Shown piece after piece: positions 38,712 through 50,700 of a stretch of 64,000 bases of DNA (position 1 is the stretch's first letter; the number at the start of each line of letters is the position of its first letter). The stretch lies in contig QNGE01003280.1 in the NCBI GenBank assembly GCA_008508345.1, positions 16,593-80,592 of the forward strand, given 5' to 3'. Under the pieces are notes generated by a model. It did no database searches, was not told where the DNA came from, and was given only the letters and a program-made list of their open reading frames with translations. The position numbers and the translations under genes were made by a program. Source of the DNA: Paragonimus westermani. Its lineage: Eukaryota; Platyhelminthes; Trematoda; Plagiorchiida; Troglotrematidae.

Positions 38712-41700
38712 CCGACATTAGCCTTGAACGGAAGTCAACAGTAAACAAGGCTCAGCGCAATACAGCTGGAAAAGTTTATTTCAGTGACTGACGTACACAA
38801 CGTTTCTTGAGCGAAACTGAGATGAACGCAGACTTTGTTTCGACAATATGAACAAGGCCCTTAGTTAGTCAACCGACCATGTTGTGATTAATACATCTGA
38901 CGGGGTGACAGTTTTTCAGTAGCGTTGGTAAACACAGTTTACTCTCCACAGTGTTGTGCAAAGATCGTTCCGACATGCGAAGTTAATTAGAGGAAGAATC
39001 ACGTTCTTAGTGTTCTGAATCAATGCACCGTTGTTAGGCCCGCGTTGGCATGCATCCGATACCTCGTTTGCCACTTAACGGCAACGTTTTCTTAAAACTA
39101 TGACTGACGGTCACATAGAATTATTTGATTTTCATTACGAAATCTGATATCCTAAAAAATCTGTGTATTTCTGATATATACTGATAGGAATTAATTGAAT
39201 TTCATTACTAAATCTGATATCCTGGAAATCTGCGTATTTCTGATATATACTGATAGGACTACTGATAGTGCAGCGAGAAGGCGTCCAACAAAGCACGATC
39301 TTTATTGCCCAACTCGCCAGTCACATGCAGCGCGCGCTCTCTCGTTTATGAGTCATAATTCCAATCCACAACACCCCCTGGTGTCCGTTCACACGTCGTG
39401 TGCACTTCTGACCGGTTTACGTGTGTGATCGGCGCCTTCTATCGGGGGTTTTCCGCTTGCCATTCCTCGTCTGTTTGTCCGATTTCGTTGCGCGATGGCT
39501 CGTCCGGCTGCTCGTGCTGCCCGCCATCCACCCAATGTTGGCCTTGACCGTATTCCAACATCGTGTCGAGATGTTCCTCTAAATGTTGGAAAAACCACGC
39601 CTCCGATCTGGCCGTCTGTCGTATTTCGCCTGCCCTGCCTCGCCCGTTGGTTCGATCCAGTCGAGCGATGACTCATTCGGTCGCGCACGTTGTTCTTGAT
39701 CCGATCGCAGCAGGCTTTTGAACGTACCTTCCCCCCGCGTTGAAGTATTCGACCGAGCGTTCGAAAACTCGCACCTCCGGCCTGACAATCCACCATAATA
39801 GGACTACGTGCTACCCAAAAATATGACTGCGGTTGTAATGTAGATTCAGAGAGATCTCTCAATCACAACAGACCAAATATCCAAGTGGATAAGTACAATA
39901 TGAATTACGCTATGGATGAGATAAAAAAGCAGGCAAGTTTAAAACGACGTAAAATACCATTTACCTGGGCTGCGTTATCTTTTAGGATGCTAACCAGAGC
40001 GTGCACAACAGCGGCCCTGTTGAGTGGAAGATACAGACCTTGGCTGAGTAAAGCAGGATCAGTATGCAAACTAGACAGGTCCAAACTACGGGAAACCGAT
40101 TGGAACCGTTCCAAGAAACAGCGTCGTAGTGCTTCCATCCAAGCTTCTGGGAGGGCATTACTCAGTCCTGCAGAGCCTTGGGACAGATTTGATGGAGCGG
40201 AGGGAACCCTGGGCTCTGGGACCGGCGTGATGTCACTAACAATAGTCTTGTTATCTGACGGATCTCTCAGTGTGAGCAGAGCTTTTTTGTAGGTCACTAG
40301 CTGAAACGAAGAGAATCACGAATGGAAAAGCAGTGATATATAAACGTGACGGAACTGCAATGGTGGACAAAAACTACCATAAAGCATAAAATCCGACCAT
40401 AATCAGACCGTGATTCCGCGCAGTTGTGTTCTGCAAGAAAGTTCGTTTGTTCGCATGAAAACAATATAAAGCGAAAAACATAACTCAGCGAACACATCTA
40501 AAAACTCACCTGCTTGAGCCTAATCTTGGCAAACATAATGGCGTTCCGACCTTCGACACACACGTTGTAAAATCGTAGCTGCGTACCGAACGCAGTATTC
40601 ACCAATTCCTGTAGAGCATTCAGCGGGTAAGCGACGCCGTAAACGATTGTGATTCGAACCCAGCTTTCACCTGGGCCAAGACCATTATTATGCATTCCAG
40701 AGGACGAGCCCGATGGAGCCGGAAGAAGCTGAAAGGGGTGTGATAAGATTTAGCTGGATGGGTATCGGGAACACTGAAGTGACAACTGGGTTCAGCGGTG
40801 CGGTGTTTAGTCGACAAAATTGCATCACACACGACTAGTGAGTAGTCCCATTTTCTTTTGGAAGATTAAAATGACTGAACCATCGCGACCGAGAGCATCC
40901 TCAAACCTAAACAAGATCAACTGCAGCAACCGTGCCTCAAACCTGTGACTGTGCGTGCGCGAAGTCCTTTGTTTAGTGAGGCAAATCTACCGGCGGTATT
41001 CAAATGAGGGCCTCTGAAAATCGTTGCTGTCTGATCTATTTGTGGCTCTTTCCCGACTTTAACAAACAACCCGTGTGGTGAACACTCAGTTAACACGTAC
41101 AAGACATAGTGCAACTGTTGAAATCCACTCACCTCTGTTAGTTGACAAACCGATCACATGTCTGGTATGCACGATCATTCCATTAAGCGTTATTTAATCG
41201 GCCGAGGCAAAGCCAGTGGAATATAAGTCCGCGGACCACTGTACTGCAAACAGACTACGTTTACGAAGAATGGAACGATAAAGGCCACGCGAAGGCACGG
41301 CAAAACCTCTCTCTCTAAACAGTTACCGAATGCGATAGGGAAACTACAAATAATATATAAGAACCTGACATAACCATGAATACATCTGCTACATGCAGTA
41401 GTAGCCGTAATCCGAAGGCAACGTTTTATTTACTGTCCTCTGGTTGCGTTATCCTCTCATTGCAAGTGAACTAGATTCGAATCGTCGGTTCCCGGTATAT
41501 CCTCCCGAGAAAAACCTCACTTCCTGTTGTCTCGCTAATTAGACAATCGAATTAGAGACCCCGGGTGGGGCTGACTCACTTCCACGGCACAAACGACCTA
41601 AAAGTAATGGAAATTACCAATGCTCTGATAACCTGATCTACCTACTTTCACCATCTCTTTCCTCTGGTCTAACTTTCATTTGACGAGGCGACGATAACTG

Positions 41701-44700
41701 ATACGCGTTGGGGCTTTTAATGTCTGCACTCTCCGCCAAATAGACCACTATGCTGCTCTGGTGGAAACTAGACCGAGTGTGGAACTGGGTGTGCGTCGCG
41801 TCTACGAAACGAGTCTTTGTGACCATATCACTATTCGTTTTGATCCATCCCTGTAAAGTGTTGTGGATAAGCTGCTCTGCCTCGGAGTGATCATACAGAC
41901 GAATCATGTGGTCAAGCTGGAGTTGGGATCGCAGTGAACCTTAGGGCGTAACAAAGACTGCAAGACCGGATCTTGCTGAACAGTCATTTATGGTTAAGTC
42001 TGAATTCAGAAAGACATCTGTTTGTCACACCGGCATGTATCCCCAATAGGCAATAATACTAATGTTGGTGAAAACGCCGTTCTCTGATCTTCTGAGACAC
42101 ACCAAACCATTAAACCTCGGCGTGCCATCATCACGGATTGGTCGAGTGCTGCAGTTTGTGAGTCGTGGTTGCACTGGTCATTAGTGAGACAATACGCATA
42201 AGGTGAGGGCTTCTACCCTCGTTACAAGAAACAGATAAGTGGAGGGGGTGCCAAGTGTATTCAGGACAAGTGTTGAATCGCGTGGGTTTATCGCAGTCTA
42301 GTCAGCCGGAAGACTCTCATGAGCTCATCGCACCACGGGGAAACGAATGATCTCGATTAGCGTTTCTGCGATGTGGATCACCCAGTAGGACAGAACGATA
42401 CTGTGTGCATCGAACATTGAGGCAAACGCCTCGTTGACCGGGACGTCTGAGCAGGTATGGGACCACGAAACTGATCGTCGACAACGTCAATACCGTTTCG
42501 ATCAAAGCGCTACTGTTTGACCAAACACTCTAGTACATCCCCAACGAACAACGACAAACATGGTAATAGGATGAGAGTTTCATTGCCTCCTGCAACATCA
42601 AAGCGAAAATGAGAGTAGAGAAATAGGCGCACGTGACAGATCAGAACTCAAACGTCTGGAACAGCAGCGCAATAATCATGTAGCATTTGACCGTGTGGTG
42701 TTTTGACCGACATCGATTGTGTAGGTAACTGCTGCTTGGTCAGGCTCTTTAAAACGTTTGAATCAGGTAAACCAAATATGAAAAAAAAATTAACGGAAAA
42801 CTGTCTGATGACCTCAATACAGCACATTATTTCCTGCCTAATTTGCGTAATAATAAAAAGCAAGCGCCAAAAGATGAAGCGAACTTTATTTCGACAGTTT
42901 TAGTTTGTCACCTTAATTCCGGTAACAGACATTCTTCCAGACATCAGTCCGTAACTTTCGACAGAGTATCTGCCGTCATTAGGCTGAATTCTCCTATAAT
43001 GATCGGCTACTTTTGTCGAGTGTTTTCTGTAAATGTGCTAAGATGCTCGGTCAAAGAGTGGTGCTGACACATTCGGCTTCGATCGAAACGGTATTGACGT
43101 TGTCGACGATCAGTTTCGTGGTCCCATACCTGCTCAGACGTCCCGGTCAACGAGGCGTTTGCCTCAATGTTCGATGCACACAGTATCGTTCTGTCCTACT
43201 GGGTGATCCACATCGCAGAAACGCTAATCGAGATCATTCGTTTCCCCGAGGTGCGATGAGCTCATGAGAGTCTTCCGGCTGACTAGACTGCAATAAACCC
43301 ACCCGATTCAACACTTGTCCTGAATACGCAACAACTGCGCCGATGGGTGTCGATTACAAGCGGTACCCTCAGTGTCAAAATGACGGCCTATGAATTTCCA
43401 GCGTGGTAAACAGGTTAGGCATTTCTAAAAACAGTTTGACCGGTCTAAGCAAGTCTCACTTGGCTGTCGACTACGTCAATAGTGAGGTTATGTATGAAGC
43501 GTCCGGCGACCTTTCGTACGAAACCGTGGTGGCTCGAGCACAACCTGCTGAAACGTAAAAGTTTTGGGTCAGGAACATACGCCTTCAGCTCCTTTCCAGG
43601 GTGGTGGTGAGAGATTGTTGTTTGAATTGATTACACTTGGCACATCGTGAGAAGCGGGAGGTGTCGGGGTTTATCAACGGTCATTCCCCATTTCCAGAAA
43701 AAGTACCTAAGACCTCAAATGTGAATCACAGAGGCATTAACTTTGTCACGACAGCATCCAAGGTAGTCAGTGGTTTTGATATGAGAGCTCCTTGAACATA
43801 TGAGAAACCAGCTATGAGAACAGGCAAGTTTCCGACCTGATCGTGGGTATACCGATCGTAGCTTAACTTTGCCAAAACGACAAGGTGCCCATGAGGACAG
43901 AGAGCGAGTAGTGGCGTTTGCCACTCTTGGACATCCGCGACGTTGAAAGACGTCCGGCTGTTCATAAAAGGGAGAGTTCACAACGCGTGTGTACGCTGTA
44001 GGTGTCACTTTGGACAGGATATTTATGAAACATTCTGTTTGTCCGCGCTAACAACCGCATTGACACTTCGTATGTGATACCCCAACGTGGTTAGATGTCT
44101 CGTGACCTTTTCACCCTACAATCCGAAAGTGACCTCGTGAAACAGACGTGTTCATTCGTGATGCACCTGGCACGGTGGACCATCCCAATCATGTCGACAC
44201 CACAGGTGCCTGTACAATCCTCTCTCACCCACTCCCCCTCCACACACGCACAAATTATCTCACTCTTGGTGGGCCTGTCATTGGTCATGTTCACGATCAA
44301 ACCAAAAGCCGTCAGGCCCTCTGACATGCAAAAACAAGTGGAGGTTTGAGACACAACACAACAGCGTCGCGCCTGTACTGGAGGATATGAACTAAGTGGT
44401 ACACAGTTGCACCGAGAGAATTTTGGCTCCGAGGCTCGTACTGGCCCACACAGCGAAAGAATTACGAGTCAACGATTACACTGACGTCAACCAGCTCTCT
44501 GGAACTCCCCCGCAAGTCTCCGCGTATTCAAGCAGTGATCTGCAACAATCATGTGTACAGAGCTAGCCGGATTTTGATAAGTTCAAACACATGATTATGT
44601 AGCCCACTATTCGTTTATATATGTCACACTGCTAAATACACGTTATATATACGTTTTTATTGGCGTCATTCTTTTGGTGATAAGTAACTCTCGCGCCAAT

Positions 44701-47700
44701 AACGCTGTTTTATTCCACGAATCAGCGACTCGGTCATTTGCATGGAGGATTGAAATAAGCTCTTGGTGTTTGGCACCCGTCGTCTCCGTCAGTTGGCCTA
44801 CAACAAATGGGCTGATTGCCTGTGCAACGCGACAGTCCCCTGGCACATGGTTGGGAAGTCTGCCAGTTTGTATCCGATAACCGATGCAATGAAAACGTAC
44901 AATCTATATTAGCTGGGTCGTGCATCTTGTTTGTCAACGGGACTTCTGCCGCGACAATTGGTTCCCATTGGTGCTTCCGGTGTTCGAACATGTCGAAAAA
45001 TAGGTCGAACAGCTGCTCAAACAAAAACTTCCAATTGCAGGCTGGAAGAGTACTCGTCAATACGTATACTTGAAATTTTGACGTTATCATCCGTGAACTT
45101 GTCTTCCTAAAATGTTGTAGGTCAGCAATTCTTTCTCAGAACCCCTGGCGACAGTGATATCGAAATTCGATATCAGACCAGGAAAGGGGTCGCACTGAGC
45201 ACCGGGAGCTGAATGAACAGACAACGAGAAACGACCGTCAAATGAAGCCAGCAACTAGACTGATAGGATCACAACAGTAATATGATCATCACGAGCGCCC
45301 GGCTGAAATTCCAGCAGCTCTACCAACCAGCTGCAAATAACTCTATCGCAAAGAGGTACTGCAACTAAGGTAGAAGTGGATTTCTGCAGCCGATTGGTCT
45401 CTCCGACTCCGAATGTTATAATGATCGCTGTAATCTGAGGCACAAACGTACGAAGAGTTTAAACAAGGACAATAGAAAATAGTTGGCTGGACAAACTGAA
45501 ATGAACAGGTTGATAAAAAAGGATCCGGCGCTATTTCTCCCGAGTTGTCGTTGTACTGGCCATTTACAAAGAATGTATAAAACTGTAAAAATAAGGGCAG
45601 CACACGAACTTTACAACGACTGCAGCCGAACACTCTGAGGGGTAACACAAGCAACAACAAACCTAGCCAAACGTAAAGGGCGAAAATAGGGCTTAGATAC
45701 GATATATTCGACAGAAACCGATGATGTTTTGAAGTCTAAATTAATAAAAAGTTATACGGCCCAGACCAAGATCTTTTTCAGCCCCTATTCACAGATTGTG
45801 GTGAAGGATTGTTGTCTGGAATGACCGCACTCATCCGTCTAAAACGAGGGTGAAAAGAAGTCTTGTGACTAGTGTTCAGTAACAGTTAGTCCCCCCTCTG
45901 AAAAAGCATCAGATCACCATGATAAAAGCACAGAGACAGTAACCTCGTCCTAATAGACCTCGAGACATTCCCAGTCGCACCATCCAGTAAAATGAGAGCA
46001 GACAGACCTTCAAGTTGACCGCAAAGTTTTTGAAGGTTTTGGAAGGGAACATAAGAGGTTGATAAGGACAGTGTGGACGTCATCGCAGTACTCAGTTCTG
46101 CAAACAATATACAGATCACGCTGCACCTGTTAACCGATGAGGCTAGACCGTCAGGGATGTGTTCAACACCTTGAAGGTGAAGAGTGCCGTCACAAAATTG
46201 CACTGGACCTAGCCGTACTTCTGTTGTTGTAAGCATATCACTTTAGACCGTGGATCACCTTACCTACCATGGTACTGTCAACCAATCGTTATATTACTGG
46301 TGAGGTGCTGATCAGCACAGCGGAGGAACGTGAAACACTCAACAGTCTTAGTCACCTATGGTGTCGTAAGTGCCCCACCGTAGAATAAAAGGAAGGTTTG
46401 CAGCGTGTACGTGTCTGACCTCAATATACGGATCCGAGACATGATGGATCAGCGGCCGATCACAACTGTTTCCGACACTCCATCTGCATCCAGTGAGCCG
46501 TTTATGCGAGCAACGCCACGGTTCAATTAGGGAGCACAGAAACCTCCAGTTTCGCGACCAGTAAGAAAGAAATAAAAACGCCACCTATACCGGCTAGATC
46601 ATGTGTTCGGCATACTGATACAGCGTCAGCCGCACTGCACATTGGCTAATGCGGCCGTTGATGGTAAGACGAAACGGGAGGACGTCCAGGATATAATGTG
46701 CGCAAGGACTATGAAGGTCATGACAACTTTATTAATCAAGGCTGAGGGGGGCAACCAGACAGCGGACGGACAGCGCAACGATCTATGCTGCTTATTAGAA
46801 ACGTTGCAGGGGATGCCCGTGTTTTGCTGTCAATGGAGTAGCAGTATACAAAAACTGTAAAGCCCTCTCGGACATTTCCTGTTCCTTTAGTATTTTTCTA
46901 GCACACGTTTATTCATCATACCTATCTGTTACCAAGAACAACGGAGACTTGTGCTACGATATCCATGGATACAAGTGAAAGCTGAAGGCGCAGTTATGCA
47001 TGTATATATGTAGTCCACACAAAACGGTATGGGTCATGTACCGAAAGGGAAAGGCTAACAGTTGATTAAACGCTTAGGGTAGGCGAGAACAACAAAAGTC
47101 ATTCAGAGAGACAAATGGTAGGCGAAGACGAACTGACTCTTCAAAGCTATAACTCTACTTTGCACACGGCCACATGACAGTCAAACTTCAATGTACTGTG
47201 AACCGGGATAATATGACCTAGTCCGAAGCAAGTCGGCTCCTGAGGCGCAAGCTTTTTCTTCAGTCATCAGCGACACCTATAGATAAGTGGTTGACACTGA
47301 TACCCGACTGCCTTACATGCAAGTCACGGTAGAAGAGTAATAAGGGAAGAACGAAACTCGCAAAGACTATACCAAAACCCAACCTTCAAAGAGTAAACAA
47401 CCAAACTGCAGGTGACAGTGAGGCGACACCTGCTTCTTTGAGATTTTCACTATTTAACAGAACTCAGCCAAACAACAGCAACACTCACGCCAGCAAGACC
47501 GATTTGTCACTGATTTTTAACGTCTCCAGCCACCCAGTCTGAATCATGGGGGTCCTAGCTAAGTATACGAACGTGGCTAATCTATCGATAGTTGCTTACG
47601 TTCCTCTGTGCACGGTTGCCGTTTGACTGTCCCAAATCTTATGCAATCAGAAAAATGTTTGGCATGGGAGCTGAAAAGTACATGGAACAACCTCATAAGA

Positions 47701-50700
47701 CCGTCTCTAAACATCGACCGAATCAGCACGCCCGAACCCCATTATTAGGTAGACTTCTCCTAAACATCGTTAATTACCCGTTGATTTCATCCGCGGTGTC
47801 TGAAAGTAAACATCGATGTTCGGGCATACGAAGACGATCCACGTCCTCTAAGCCAAGCAGCCACCTATACAGTAGTGTTTACAGCTAACAGATGATTCAG
47901 CTTTGGGAGATGTAAGCTCCCAGTGCAACCTGCCGTAGTTGATGTAGCCTCTCAAGTACACAAACAACCACAACCCCATTGTCTAACATTAGACCTACGT
48001 CACTATTGTGGCCCTGCAGAAGCAGTTTAAGATCTTGGGGCGAAATAGTGCCCAACGCCAACAACAGCCCGATAAATTTTTAAGCAGCATCTTGTCGGTG
48101 TGGTCAAAACCGCTAACCCTTTCGGTAAGTGGTTTGACTAACAGGTTAAAGCAGCGGAATGTTATTCCGCAGTCGCCTGGCTATTTCATGCAATGTTGTT
48201 TCAGCAAGATACCACGTTGCGTGAGAGGAAGGAGTACGGATAATGTGCAACTGCTACATTCCACTCCATTTTTTCAACCCTATAATATGCAAATTACATA
48301 CTGTCAAGTTGTCTTAATAACAAACACATGAACTACGGGTTGTGTAATTTCCCCAAGAATGCCTGGCAAAAGCGTATATTTAAGTATACAGGGCGTTTTC
48401 TTCAGGCTTCAAACTAACTGCATACAGCGACAACCGGACATTACTGGTGAGTTTCCCTCATGTTTCCGACCATCAATGAAAGCAATCTTACAGCACGAAG
48501 TATGTGAAGGCTCTCAATATCTTCGATTGACTCGTGTAGAGACACTCTTGGTTTGTCACATTTTCCCAATACTTTGCTTTTTATTGATTGTTAACAGTAT
48601 TGAAACAGTTTAGTTACATGTCAGTACTCTCTCGTTTGTTCGACCGTCCAAGAATTTCCGGTCGCTTGCTGGATAGTTGGCCGTGCTTCGCTTACAGCCC
48701 ATTTTCCCATTCTACTTGTAATAAACGTCGTTGTCTATTGTTCGGCTTCCTGGTTTGATTATTGCCGAGAATAGGCACGACTCTATACGTACAAACATTC
48801 CAAACCTCTTCACTCGACTTCGGATGTTGCAGAGCAGGCGTTCTTTTTCCTTCCACGTTGATTGTGTTGATCCCAGAGTGGCACACTGAGCCACAATATC
48901 GTCCAGTCAGGCTAACGACAGTTGAATGTCTAACAAGTTTTGAAACGCGTCGAGTTCAAGCAAACAAGAAGTTGAACAAAGCGATTCAGGTCCAGTGTCA
49001 GTATATATTCGACATAATAAGTAAAAAAGCGAGTGGTTACAACAAACCGAACACGTAAACTAATACGTTCGACTAGACGACTTACATTCATAGCCATTGC
49101 TCGGCGTACCATGTCTGGTGGATAGGATTTCCTACCGCCACTACCATGATCCCGGCGGTTCATGTTAACGGTAACTGTGCGCAAGTGATCGCCGCTTCCA
49201 TCAATACTTCGAACATCATCGAAATCATCTAGAATATGGTAAACAAAAGATGTCACTTCTCACAACGGAGGAACATGGCAGAACTTTCTACAATATGCAA
49301 GTTTCAGCATACATATTACGAATAAGGTTTAACCAATGTCAAGCTCCGTTCATCCCGTTCATCATCAACGGATGAGTTGTCAGGGACAACGGCAACACGG
49401 ATTCAAGGAGCCACGGGTACAGCCCAAAGCTGAAATTGACCATGATGATGGTGAGGTCAATCCTGCTGCGGCTGTTGCTGATAACGAAGACGATGGCCGT
49501 GAGGAAACCACTGGCAATGAACGATGACAGACGAATCGGTACTGCAATGTAACGGTGGTATTGGACGAGGACTGGAAAACCATAAGCATACTTAGGTCTA
49601 AGCGAGAACCAAGTAAAGATGATTCGAACTAAGGAATTCTCTGTTAACAGAACCGTAAAGCAGTTTGATATGAACTGGAGGCCATGTGAAAGACAACGAG
49701 AACTCTAGTCTCATGAGTACCATTCAATTTCATCTCAGGAAACAAAAGAGTGCGCTGGGTGCGTTCTTTTTTTTCACTCATCAGTTGAACGACCGTCAGT
49801 TTGAAACGCAATCGCGTCAATCAACCTAGACAATTCAGGCGCTATGATTCAAGACAAAACTTGATATTTCACTTATACTTAGATTTGGAAAGACAATGTT
49901 CTATTGATAAGTTGGTAAGTGTTGATTTGGTACGATTCAAGGAGCAAAACTATTACTGGGGAAACATTGAATTAGGTTCATTAGACAGATGTATGTTGCA
50001 CTTTAGCTTACCAGACTGGTCAGCAACCGAATTGTGCACTCTGGTAATTCGCCCTATCTTCAATACGCAAGTAAGCTAGGCTCCCCACAACGGGACTGTC
50101 GAGCTGATTTCTGTTGGAAGTGGACATACTTTAAGACCACAAACGTTCCCCGTATGGCTCTGGAAAGTGTTCTCCTTCAACGAAACTCGTAAGTGCCCAT
50201 TAATCAAATGTATGATTAGAAACTCGGTTGACTCAGGTTTCCGCGACTGCGGCTCCGACGTGTAGCCGTAGGATCCAGGGTGGATATCCCCAGCGGTTAG
50301 GTCTCACCTGAACCTGACATCCAAAACGGACTTTGTCATCCTTTTATTGTAAGCTACCAATCTGAGGGTGTTCAGCTTTCATTCTGGAAGGTAATACCTA
50401 ACTAGTGCAGTCTGTCTGTTGACCACCTTACTGGTCATCCCAGAAATTTCCGCCGCGGATCTCCTGGGAAACTCCACTTGCCCATCAATTTACAGATAAC
50501 CAACTTAGTAAAACGGATAACTACACTTCTGCAGCTGCACCGCAATATTCTGAGACATGACTACTCTACAGCAACTGCAACCACTACCGCGCAGGAAACA
50601 AATAGAGACGGGCCAATAAGAGAAAGCTAAATTGCATTCATTGCTAAAGATACATGCAGTAAGTGACCCGATTCTACTAATATAAAACTACTCGTCAAAC

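Larger units (their letters stand above)
27113..39964 (-). other. NXF1 intron 4 (12.9 kb), packed with retroelements
   Basis: The donor is CAG|GTAAAT at 39965/39964 and the acceptor is at 27113-27114. Contents in window order are a CR1-like relic, a Gypsy-A family solo LTR, a solo LTR of family B (+), a long RTE element, a dispersed 175-bp module, two RTE pieces in opposite orientation, a TA repeat, a tandem duplication and a second family-B solo LTR (-). The stretches 28786-29974, 30507-31239, 35400-37369 and 38080-39117 hold nothing I recognise apart from a short triplet repeat at 31141 and the TA repeat at 38677. An open frame at 36073-36444 (+) has no motif. Confidence 0.75.
40729..49085 (-). 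other. NXF1 intron 2 (8.4 kb)
   Basis: The donor is AAT|GTAAGT at 49086/49085 and the acceptor is at 40729-40730. It holds an RTE endonuclease piece, the 247-bp inverted repeat, two further RTE relics and unassigned sequence. The stretches 40741-41689, 43328-44090, 45091-45929 and 48141-49085 show nothing I recognise. An unseen coding exon here cannot be excluded. Confidence 0.65.

Noticed and set aside
39389..40292. Long frames at 39389-39862 (-) and 39885-40292 (+)
   Set aside because: The first is a shadow inside the family-B solo LTR; the second is antisense to NXF1 exon 4.
42317..43267. Identical 62-residue peptide on both strands, considered as a duplicated gene
   Set aside because: Follows directly from the 247-bp inverted repeat; no independent evidence of coding.
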